From Candidatus Tenderia sp. (GTDB taxonomy: Bacteria; Pseudomonadota; Gammaproteobacteria; Tenderiales; Tenderiaceae), in contig JASBUE010000025.1 in assembly GCA_030148045.1 (NCBI GenBank), positions 1-16,502 on the forward strand: a DNA stretch of 16,502 nt. The letters are read 5' to 3'. Position 1 is the first letter of the stretch, and every line of letters begins with the position of its first letter. The notes beneath the pieces were generated by a model. The model had not been told where the DNA came from, did not search any database, and saw nothing but the letters and a program-made list of their open reading frames with translations. The translations under genes were made by a program, and so were the position numbers. Shown piece by piece: positions 8,931-15,342 of this stretch.

Positions 8931-9419
8931 TTACGTGTCCCGCCATTCCAGATCGGCGCCCTTGGGTTTGCCCAGCAGAAACGAGACGTCCGGCTGCACC
9001 AGCAGGCGTTGCGCAATGGCGGTGCGCCCAAGCAGCATGCGAAAGCGCATGTTGTCGCGGTTGGTCAGGGTCAGTTCGATGGGCCATCGCGCCTCGCCCA
9101 GCCTGAGCTGTGTGGCGATGACATAGCGCTGTTCCGTGTGGCCGCCCGAGTCGGTGACCTTGCGCTGATCGATCACCTGCGCGTCGCAGAAGACTTCCAC
9201 CTCGGTGCTGTGCTGGCGTGGATGCATGCCGAAACGGACCCAGGTTTTTCCATCCTTTTGATACGGTTCCACCATGAAGGTGTGCAGGGCCGAGGTACGG
9301 GCGCCGGTATCGATCTTGGCCTTGAGCCAGGGCAGGCCGAGTTCGGGCAACGAGACCCACTCACGCCAGCCGACGGCCATACGATGGTCTGTGTCATTGA
9401 CGGGAGGCTTGTTCATCAT
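8931..9419 (-). CDS. Retropepsin-like protease of the RimB type (annotated in databases as ATP-dependent zinc protease)
   Basis: A 162-residue protein of the Pfam family named Zn_protease (COG4067), now thought to have a retropepsin-like aspartic-protease fold. The key motif is KIDTGARTSALH (Asp37-Thr-Gly-Ala), matching the D-T/S-G catalytic loop. The second half shows RFRMLLGRTAIAQRLLVQPD, the conserved LGR helix of the family. In Pseudomonas the neighbouring-gene homologue RimB acts with RimK and has been linked to processing of glutamate-tailed S6. There is no signal peptide, so it should be cytoplasmic. Two ATG codons are adjacent (9419 and 9416). It heads the minus-strand operon with rimK, diverging from the AdoMet synthetase gene over a 210 bp spacer. 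Family assignment is firm, exact activity less so. Confidence 0.88.
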   Translation of the reverse strand: MMNKPPVNDTDHRMAVGWREWVSLPELGLPWLKAKIDTGARTSALHTFMVEPYQKDGKTWVRFGMHPRQHSTEVEVFCDAQVIDQRKVTDSGGHTEQRYVIATQLRLGEARWPIELTLTNRDNMRFRMLLGRTAIAQRLLVQPDVSFLLGKPKGADLEWRDT

Positions 9420-9629
9420 TTCGCTCAGCTAGTCAGGTCGAAGGTTTATCAATACCTCGATTGGGAATAAGACGCAATGCGAGATTCACAAAAACCGGCC
9501 TTTGCTACAGCATACCCCGCCACCATTCCGTTTTGTCGCAGAAAGTCTATGCTTTGACTATGTGAAGGTGTGAATGCCGGCTCCATGAGGCCGGTAGTTC
9601 CTGCATGATCGTGCGAATGCGAAAACCTT
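9420..9629. promoter_or_regulatory. Divergent spacer between the RimB-type gene and the AdoMet synthetase
   Basis: These 210 bp should hold the promoters of both divergent operons. On the plus strand TTGTCG (9533-9538), a 17-base gap and GACTAT (9556-9561) make a weak sigma-70-like candidate. On the minus strand only poor matches were seen. A short inverted repeat, CCGGC...GCCGG, lies at about 9579-9594 in the presumed leader of the synthetase gene, which has no clear Shine-Dalgarno. I could not match the leader to a known SAM riboswitch. Confidence 0.35.
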
Positions 9630-10835
9630 ATGTCTGATATTGTTGTTACTGCGCTCAGCGCCGCCCTAATCCCAGGCTCGCCGATCGAGGTTGTCGAACG
9701 CAAAGGGCTGGGTCATCCCGACACCTTGTGCGATGCCCTGGCGGAGACCTTGAGTCTCGCCCTGTGTCGTTATTATCTGGAGCACTTCGGCCTGATTCTG
9801 CATCACAATGTGGACAAGGCACTGCTGTGGGGCGGGATCGCGGAGCCGGCCTTCAATGGTAGCCGTATCATTGCGCCGATGAAGATCTTCCTGGCGGGGC
9901 GCGCCACCCGCGAGTTCAAGGGCAAGCGGGTGCCGGTGGATGAGCTGGTGGTGGAAACCTGCCGCCACTGGCTGAAACAGAACCTGCACGCCCTGGATCC
10001 GGAGCGACAGGTAAAACTGCACACCATGATTCGGCCCGGTTCCAGGGAACTGGTCGGACTCTATCTGCGCGAGAAACAGCGCGGCGTGGCGCTGGCCAAC
10101 GACACCTCCTGCGGCGTCGGTTATGCGCCGCTGGATGAGCTGGAACAGTTGGTGTTGGCGCTGGAGCGACACCTTAACTCCGCCGCGGTGAAACAGGTCC
10201 ATCCCGAGACCGGGGAAGATATCAAGGTGATGGCTGTACGCCATGGCGATACCATAGAGCTCACCATCGGCTGCGCCTTTGTCGATCGCTATATCGCCGA
10301 TATGGACGATTATATGACGAAAAAGGGGCAGCTTGCGGCACTGGTCAATGAGGTTGCCCACCGTTACACCGCTAAGCAACTCAACATCAATATCAATGCC
10401 GCCGATGGAATGGAGCCGGATTCACTCTATCTCACCGTCACCGGCACCTCGGCCGAGGCGGGCGACGATGGCGAGGTGGGCCGCGGCAACCGGATCAACG
10501 GTCTGATTACGCCCTATCGGCCTATGAATATGGAAGCGGCCGCCGGCAAGAATCCCGTCACCCATGTGGGCAAGCTCTATAACATCATCGCCCGGCGCGC
10601 CGCCGTGGCGATTGTGAATGAGATCGACGAGGTGGAGGAGGCGCAGTGCTATCTCGTCAGCTGTATCGGTCAGCCGGTGACCGAGCCGCAACTGATCGAT
10701 GTGCAGGTGCGGCTGGCCGATCCCGCACGGCTTACTGCTGTCGAGGCAGATATCCAGGCAATCATGCGCGCGCATTTGCAACAGGCGGCATCCATTCAGG
10801 ACGAACTGATCGCCGGGGGGATCACGGTTTATTGA
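9630..10835 (+). CDS. Methionine adenosyltransferase, archaeal type
   Basis: The enzyme makes S-adenosylmethionine from methionine and ATP. The 401 residues belong to the archaeal AdoMet synthetase family (COG1812), not the usual bacterial MetK. Diagnostic stretches are GSPIEVVERKGLGHPDTLCD (residues 16-35, His29 in the nucleotide site), NDTSCGVGYAPL, the Gly/Asp-rich VTGTSAEAGDDGEVGRGNR and NGLITPYRPMNMEAAAGKNP, followed by HVGKLYN. The frame is closed upstream by a stop, so the ATG at 9630 is the first possible start, yet no Shine-Dalgarno is visible. It diverges from the RimB-type operon and is followed by a PilZ gene. Whether the genome also holds metK cannot be seen; if so this would be a second, differently regulated enzyme. 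Confidence 0.93.
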   Translation: MSDIVVTALSAALIPGSPIEVVERKGLGHPDTLCDALAETLSLALCRYYLEHFGLILHHNVDKALLWGGIAEPAFNGSRIIAPMKIFLAGRATREFKGKRVPVDELVVETCRHWLKQNLHALDPERQVKLHTMIRPGSRELVGLYLREKQRGVALANDTSCGVGYAPLDELEQLVLALERHLNSAAVKQVHPETGEDIKVMAVRHGDTIELTIGCAFVDRYIADMDDYMTKKGQLAALVNEVAHRYTAKQLNININAADGMEPDSLYLTVTGTSAEAGDDGEVGRGNRINGLITPYRPMNMEAAAGKNPVTHVGKLYNIIARRAAVAIVNEIDEVEEAQCYLVSCIGQPVTEPQLIDVQVRLADPARLTAVEADIQAIMRAHLQQAASIQDELIAGGITVY

Positions 10836-11007
10836 AGGCCGGTTTATTCCTGGAAATGGGCCGGATTGTATCTACACTGTAAGGCAGAGTGAGCGGTCGC
10901 CTGATCCCTGTGTTACCGGACAGCGCACTGCTTGATTTCTTCGCAACACTCAATTGGCTGCAGATCGCGGGGTTCGCCCCCTGTTCGGCCTGCACGGGGA
11001 CGAGATC
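10836..11007 (+). other. Spacer between the AdoMet synthetase and PilZ genes
   Basis: These 172 bp contain GTATCTACACTGTAAGG at about 10867-10883, which could include a weak -10 box (TACACT), and a GGGG-TTCG-CCCC tetraloop hairpin at about 10969-10980. No terminator with a T-run and no convincing gene were seen. Confidence 0.25.
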
Positions 11008-11316
11008 ATGGAATGCCGTAAGCAATCACGCCAATCCATCGACCAGCCGGTCAGGCTGGTACGGCAGGGACGCGTGGTGGCCATTGCCCGGGCCGTCAAT
11101 ATGAGTGCGACCGGGGTCGGTATCGAGTGCCATGGTGGGACCTTTGAGCCCGGCCAGTTCCTCGACGTGGATTTTTACAAGCTCGGTAGTCCCCGCGGTG
11201 TCAGCTATTGTTTCCATGCCGTCGTCGTACATGCCGGCGCGGAGGTCATGGGTTTGATGTTCGCCGCTAGAGACGCTGCCGAGAGCGGGACGGCAGGAGA
11301 GCCGCCCGGTTCCTGA
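11008..11316 (+). CDS. PilZ-domain protein, putative c-di-GMP receptor
   Basis: A stand-alone PilZ domain of 102 residues. Both halves of the c-di-GMP binding signature are present: RxxxR in MECRKQSRQSID (Arg4 and Arg8) and NxSxxG in VNMSATGVGIEC. A beta-barrel pattern follows (FEPGQFLDVDFYKL, YCFHAVVVHAGAEVMGLMF). The C-terminal tail is short and hydrophilic. The frame is open from 10954, but the ATG at 11008 has a GGACGAG ribosome site and places the RxxxR motif at the N terminus as in other PilZ proteins. No partner domain is fused, so its target is unknown. It sits 78 bp before pncB in the same direction. Confidence 0.82.
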   Translation: MECRKQSRQSIDQPVRLVRQGRVVAIARAVNMSATGVGIECHGGTFEPGQFLDVDFYKLGSPRGVSYCFHAVVVHAGAEVMGLMFAARDAAESGTAGEPPGS

Positions 11317-11394
11317 AACGGCGTGATCCTTAATTCCACAGCAGTAGGCGCGGTGATTCAGGAAGATGACCAACAACATAAGCCGGACCAAGGT

Positions 11395-12744
11395 ATGAAG
11401 TTTAGTAGTATGAAGTCTCTTGACAGTGTATTGCTGACCGATTTGTATCAACTCACCATGCTGCAGGGGTATTACGAGCAGGGCATGGACAAGACGGCGG
11501 TATTCGAGTTCTTCGTCCGTGATCTGCCGTCCGAGCGCGGTTTCCTCCTGACTGCCGGCCTGGAGCAGGTGTTGCAGTATCTGGAAAACCTTCATTTTAC
11601 GGCGGAGGAACGGGATTACCTGAAAAGTACCGGCCGCTTCAGTGCTGGTTTTATCGATTCGCTGGCGGTGTTGCGATTTACCGGTGATGTGCACGCCATG
11701 GCGGAGGGATCAGTGTTTTTCCCCAATGAGCCGATCCTGCGTATCACCGCGCCCTTGCCCCAGGCCCAGCTGGTGGAGAGCCGGGTAATCAACCTGCTGC
11801 ATTATCAGACCCTGGTGGCCTCCAAGGCGGCGCGCTGTGTGTTGGCGGCGCCGGGTAAACTGCTGGTGGATTTCGGTATGCGCCGTTCTCATGGTGGGGA
11901 GGCCGGTCTGCTGGCGGCGCGCGCAGCTTATTTGGCCGGTTTCGACGGCAGCTCCACCGTGCTGGCCGACCCCGCCTTCGGCGTGCCCGGCTATGGCACC
12001 ATGGCCCACTCCTTCGTTCAGGTCCATGACCTGGAGGCAGCGGCCTTTGAGCACTTCGCCCATGCCCAGCCCGACAACGTAGTGCTGTTGATCGATACTT
12101 ATGACACTGAAGCGGCGGCGCAGAAAGTGGTGGAGCTGGCCCCGCGCCTGGCGCAGCAGGGCATCAACGTCAAGGCAGTACGCCTGGATAGTGGCGATTT
12201 GTTCGATCACGCCCGGCAGGTACGTGCCATCCTCGATGCGGGCGGTCTGCAGCAGACGCGGCTGTTCTGTTCCGGCAACCTGGATGAGCATCAACTGCGG
12301 GCCTTTGTCGAAAAAGGTGTGCCCATGGATGGTTTCGGGGTCGGCACGCTGATGGATACTTCAGCCGATGCCCCTTACCTGGACTGCGCCTATAAACTGC
12401 AGGAATACGCCGGTATCGCCCGGCGCAAGCGTTCCGAGGGCAAGGGCACCTGGCCGGGTCGCAAGCAGGTCTATCGGCGTTACGATGACAACGGGGTGAT
12501 GGCGACCGACATTGTTACCCTGGAAGATGATGTGCAGGCGGGCAGGGCGCTGCTCCGGCCGGTGATGCAGGCAGGCAAACGGATGCAGCCGCTGCCGTCT
12601 CTCGCTGAGTCACGGGAGCATGCCCAGCGCGAGTTGCAGACGTTGCCGGCCCCTTTAAGAAAATTTCAGGAATTTCATTACGGCGTGGAAATCTCCGCCG
12701 CCCTCAAACAGCTGGCCCACGAAGTGGATATGCAACCACACTGA
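11395..12744 (+). CDS. pncB: Nicotinate phosphoribosyltransferase
   Basis: The enzyme joins nicotinate and PRPP, with ATP hydrolysis, to make nicotinate mononucleotide in the Preiss-Handler NAD salvage pathway. The protein has 449 residues from the ATG at 11395, and 444 from an ATG at 11410; an open frame extends back to a GTG at 11323 but adds non-conserved residues. Landmarks are LLTDLYQLTMLQGYYEQGM at the N terminus, RGFLLTAGLEQVLQYLENL, FGMRRSHGGEAGLLAARAAY (Arg/His active-site region near 162), GTMAHSFVQVHD with the His that is phosphorylated in the family (about residue 205), VKAVRLDSGDL for the PRPP site, and GFGVGTLMDTS. The sequence is of the type with a short, compact C terminus. 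Convergent with the lipoprotein genes downstream, 73 bp apart. Confidence 0.94.
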   Translation: MKFSSMKSLDSVLLTDLYQLTMLQGYYEQGMDKTAVFEFFVRDLPSERGFLLTAGLEQVLQYLENLHFTAEERDYLKSTGRFSAGFIDSLAVLRFTGDVHAMAEGSVFFPNEPILRITAPLPQAQLVESRVINLLHYQTLVASKAARCVLAAPGKLLVDFGMRRSHGGEAGLLAARAAYLAGFDGSSTVLADPAFGVPGYGTMAHSFVQVHDLEAAAFEHFAHAQPDNVVLLIDTYDTEAAAQKVVELAPRLAQQGINVKAVRLDSGDLFDHARQVRAILDAGGLQQTRLFCSGNLDEHQLRAFVEKGVPMDGFGVGTLMDTSADAPYLDCAYKLQEYAGIARRKRSEGKGTWPGRKQVYRRYDDNGVMATDIVTLEDDVQAGRALLRPVMQAGKRMQPLPSLAESREHAQRELQTLPAPLRKFQEFHYGVEISAALKQLAHEVDMQPH

Positions 12745-12817
12745 GATTTTCCAAATCTTCGCTGTCGCCTGTGACTCATGGCATCGTTAACCATCGGCTT
12801 TAACCATGGAAAAGCGC

Positions 12818-13318
12818 CTAATTGCTGAAGATCACCCCCAGGCCGAAGTGGAAACGCGTCTCGGGTGAACCGCCGCGCTGTTTTGGCCAGAGGTGCAGTC
12901 GGTCGATTTCGACCACCGGGTAGATGTATTCGCTTTCGCCGATGCGCCCTTCGCGGGGCTCCCGGAGTAGGCCGCTGAGCGTGATCAAACGCCCCTGGGC
13001 ATAGTCGGTGGTTTCCAGATAGCCGGTCTGGCGGGCGAGGAAGCGTCCCAGTGGTGCCTTGTCGATGTCAGGGCGCTGATTGGGAGCCAGGGGATAGGCG
13101 AGGACTTCGAGCTGGGTGGCATCCTTTAGGTTGCTGCTGGCGATGATGACGCCGCCCCACAGTACACGTATCCCCTGCAGTGCATCGGTGCTGTCGGACG
13201 CCTGTTGTGGAGTGATGTCAAGGTTGACGTCGCTGGTGTCGAATTTCGGCGTGGTGGCGCAGGCCTGCAGCAAGATGAAGGCCAGTATTAACGTCAGTGA
13301 TTGGTGAAGGTTTTTCAT
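12818..13318 (-). CDS. Slp-family outer-membrane lipoprotein (1)
   Basis: A lipoprotein of about 166 residues related to Slp, the starvation-inducible outer-membrane lipoprotein of E. coli. The signal peptide (MKNLHQSLTLILAFILLQAC) ends in a lipobox LLQAC. The mature part has the family pattern: an IRVLWGGVIIAS strand, a QLEVLAYPL strand, GRFLARQTGYL, LITLSGLLRE and YIYPVVEIDRLHLW. The function of Slp proteins is poorly known; stationary-phase and acid stress have been proposed. The start at 13318 has an AGGA nine bases upstream; an ATG two codons earlier (13324) is too close to that site but possible. It follows a paralogue with a short gap and is probably in the same transcript. Confidence 0.88.
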   Translation of the reverse strand: MKNLHQSLTLILAFILLQACATTPKFDTSDVNLDITPQQASDSTDALQGIRVLWGGVIIASSNLKDATQLEVLAYPLAPNQRPDIDKAPLGRFLARQTGYLETTDYAQGRLITLSGLLREPREGRIGESEYIYPVVEIDRLHLWPKQRGGSPETRFHFGLGVIFSN

Positions 13319-13333
13319 CGCCATTCGTCCTGC

Positions 13334-13873
13334 TTACCAATGATAGGGCGGATAGGGTCTGTGGTAAAAAGGTGCCGGATAATAGGGCCACCAGGGGTCA
13401 TAATACCAAGGCGGCGGCGGATCGTAGCGTACCCGCTCAGGCTCCGCCTGCCATAGGAAGGAGGTGCTGACCGCGATAATGGGAAATATATAGGGGAATT
13501 CACCGATGGGGCGGGTGATCTCGCCCTTGATGGTGCCGGCCACGGTCAGCCGTTGCCCGACATGGTAGACCGCCGGATCGATAAAGCCGGGAAAGCTGGC
13601 GATGAAGCGCCCCTCGCTGCGGCTGCCGGTGATCGGTTCGCCCTTGGTGCTAAGTTCGCGGCTGACCATCTCCACCCAAGTGCGGTCGCTTTTGTTCTCC
13701 ACCTGGGTGATAACGCCGCCCCAGCGGATAGCCGTGCCAGTAAACCGTTGCGGCTCCTGACGTACTTCCGCAACCGTCGGGTTGCCGGGCGGGGGCTCCT
13801 TGATGGGGAGTGGCACCTGAGTGGCGCAGCCGCTGAGTAGTGTGATTAAAATTACCCGGCATATATTTCTCAT
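13334..13873 (-). CDS. Slp-family outer-membrane lipoprotein (2) with aromatic/proline-rich tail
   Basis: A second Slp paralogue, 179 residues from the ATG at 13873. This start has a GAGG site six bases upstream and gives a proper lipoprotein signal (MRNICRVILITLLSGC, lipobox LLSGC, Cys16); the open frame back to 13942 only adds non-signal sequence. Shared blocks with its neighbour are AIRWGGVITQV, GRFIASFPGFIDPAVY, LTVAGTIKGE and FPYIFPIIAVSTSFLW. Unlike the neighbour it ends in about 28 residues composed almost only of Pro, Tyr, Trp, Asp, Phe and His (PPPPWYYDPWWPYYP...). Such tails occur in some envelope lipoproteins, but their role here is unknown. It lies upstream of, and probably co-transcribed with, the first Slp gene, and diverges from the signalling operon. 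Confidence 0.87.
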   Translation of the reverse strand: MRNICRVILITLLSGCATQVPLPIKEPPPGNPTVAEVRQEPQRFTGTAIRWGGVITQVENKSDRTWVEMVSRELSTKGEPITGSRSEGRFIASFPGFIDPAVYHVGQRLTVAGTIKGEITRPIGEFPYIFPIIAVSTSFLWQAEPERVRYDPPPPWYYDPWWPYYPAPFYHRPYPPYHW

Positions 13874-14326
13874 TGTAAGCCTCGTAAAATTCGCTCGGGC
13901 AAGTGAAATGACATTTGCATCGTTCTCTTGCATTGGCATCACTGGCTTGCAGGACGGCGCGCCACTCTGTACCGGCCCCCCTGCTGGTGGATAAAACTCT
14001 GTTCATCCACAGCGTCTCTGCATGTTTTGAGTATAGGCCTTATGCAGGTGCATTACAGGGGATGCCTCTATCATCAAAATACGTGTGGAAATATCACTTC
14101 CCCCACCCGCTGTCCCTGAGGCCAAGTTATCTGTTTTTTGGTCCATACGCATAGACCATAGAGTTTAAAATGACTGAAGACGGCAAGAGAAGTGCCGATA
14201 AGGCAATTAACAATCACGTAGCAAGACCGTGTCAAAGGCCAATCCAATCATATGTCAACTGGAGGCTGGATGACTCGCGCTGCTGGCCGCCGTGTCAAAC
14301 GAGTTTGATATGGGGTCATATTCATT
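13874..14326. promoter_or_regulatory. Divergent spacer of about 450 bp between the Slp genes and the signalling operon
   Basis: No convincing gene is present. A 65-codon frame at 14170-14367 overlaps the response regulator and shows no recognisable motif. The region contains a hairpin with a nine-base-pair stem, one bulge and a 12-base loop (13983-14013), an interrupted palindrome TGGTC...GACCA (14139-14158), a repeated CCGTGTCAAA (14227-14236 and 14290-14299), and ATATG-GGGT-CATAT (14308-14321) just before the response regulator. It should hold both divergent promoters; no strong -35/-10 pair was identified. Confidence 0.4.
14139..14158. repeat. Interrupted palindrome, operator-like
   Basis: TGGTC and GACCA flank CATACGCATA. 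The 18 bases at 14140-14157 match their own reverse complement at 14 positions, a pattern typical of a dimeric regulator site. It follows a six-T run. No regulator can be named. Confidence 0.3.
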
Positions 14327-14725
14327 ATGGGAACAACGACTCAAGAGCAGCCAATTATTATGATTAACTCAGTGCTTGTTGTTGATGATTCAAAAATGTC
14401 ACGTAAGTTAGTGATTAAGTCGCTACCCCCTGAGTGGGATATTCCGATTTATCAGGCGGCCAACGGCATTGAAGCGTTGAGCATCTTTCACGAAAAGAAA
14501 CCCGACGTAATATTTCTGGACCTGACCATGCCGGAGCTGGATGGGTTCGGTGTCCTAGGCGAACTCCAGAAAGAGGGTGCCCGGGTGCCGGTGATTGTGA
14601 TTAGTGCGGATGTTCAGACCCAGGCATATGAACGGGCGATCACCCTGGGGGCCAAGGCATTTATCCAAAAACCCATGTCTGGTGATGAAATAAAGAAAGT
14701 TGTTCAGGAATTACACTTGTTATGA
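14327..14725 (+). CDS. Single-domain response regulator (CheY-like receiver)
   Basis: A stand-alone receiver domain of 132 residues with no output domain. The acidic pair Asp20-Asp21 (LVVDDSKMSRK), the phospho-acceptor Asp65 (IFLDLTMPELDG), the switch Ser93 (VIVISAD) and Lys115 (AFIQKPMS) are all present, so it should be phosphorylatable. An alternative ATG at 14360 would remove 11 non-conserved residues and start just before the first strand (MINSVLVVDDS). Neither start has a strong Shine-Dalgarno, and a small inverted repeat lies directly upstream of the first. Its stop overlaps the start of the CheC-like gene (ATGA), and a histidine kinase follows, so the likely phosphodonor and phosphatase are encoded in the same operon. 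The final target is unknown. Confidence 0.92.
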   Translation: MGTTTQEQPIIMINSVLVVDDSKMSRKLVIKSLPPEWDIPIYQAANGIEALSIFHEKKPDVIFLDLTMPELDGFGVLGELQKEGARVPVIVISADVQTQAYERAITLGAKAFIQKPMSGDEIKKVVQELHLL

Positions 14726-15342
14726 CGGATCCGTCCCAACAATTCAATGAAGACCGCAGTGATGCATTGCAAGAAGTTGTCAATATTGCGATGGGACAAG
14801 CGGGCGATGCCTTGGCGAAACTCTTCGATACCTTTGTTGAACTCTCGGTCCCCAAATTCTATGTCTGCGATATAGCCGAATTACACGATATCCTCTCGCA
14901 CAAAGAAACATATCAGGAGCAATTGACTATTCTGCGTCAGCCGTTCTCGGGACGGCTTAGGGGTGAGGGGGTTGTCCTGCTCAATGACAGCGGTGTGCGA
15001 GAACTTGCAGGTTTGATGGGGTATGAAGGTGAAATCACGACTAATAATCAACGTGAAATGATTTTGGATGTGTGTAGTATCCTGGTCGGCGCCTGTCTGA
15101 ATGGGATCGCCTCGCAGATGGAAATAGTGGTCAGCTACACAGCCCCGTCACTAATCGCTACAAAGAGTACCATTGATGATTTTATCAAGCCAGGATCAAT
15201 TGACTGGAAATACGCGCTTGTAATGGAGGTGTTCCTGTCACTTGAACAATATTCGTTTTCCAGCAATATGCTGTTTTTTTTGTCCAAGGACTCTTTTTCA
15301 CCGCTGATGGAAAATCTTGATCAGTTATTGGGAGAATTATGA
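14722..15342 (+). CDS. CheC-like phosphatase of phosphorylated response regulators
   Basis: A 206-residue protein of the CheC/CheX/FliY superfamily, which dephosphorylate CheY-P. The N-terminal active-site helix carries the family signature exactly: Asp14, Glu18 and Asn21 (DALQEVVN) followed 22 residues later by Pro44, i.e. D-x3-E-x2-N-x22-P. The pseudo-symmetric second helix (EMILDVCSILVGACLNGIA, from about residue 113) has Ser where the catalytic Asn would be, so only the first site looks active. The middle FSGRLRGEGVVLLNDSGVREL segment fits the CheC fold. The protein has no membrane segment. ATGA overlaps join it to the receiver upstream and the kinase downstream, so the receiver is its obvious substrate. 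No cheA, cheW or MCP gene is near, arguing for a role outside the standard chemotaxis cluster. Confidence 0.87.
   Translation: MTDPSQQFNEDRSDALQEVVNIAMGQAGDALAKLFDTFVELSVPKFYVCDIAELHDILSHKETYQEQLTILRQPFSGRLRGEGVVLLNDSGVRELAGLMGYEGEITTNNQREMILDVCSILVGACLNGIASQMEIVVSYTAPSLIATKSTIDDFIKPGSIDWKYALVMEVFLSLEQYSFSSNMLFFLSKDSFSPLMENLDQLLGEL

Noticed and set aside
9420..9629. SAM riboswitch before the AdoMet synthetase
   Set aside because: No recognisable SAM-I, SAM-II or SAM-IV core could be traced by eye; only one short inverted repeat is present.
10965..11000. GGGG-TTCG-CCCC hairpin as terminator or tRNA T-arm
   Set aside because: There is no T-run after it and no acceptor or anticodon arm around it; the stem is only four base pairs.
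11026..11694. Minus-strand frame of 222 codons opposite PilZ and pncB
   Set aside because: It spans two well-supported plus-strand genes and their spacer and has no family resemblance.
14170..14367. Small frame of 65 codons starting before the response regulator
   Set aside because: It overlaps the receiver gene, has no clear ribosome site and no recognisable motif; treated as non-coding.
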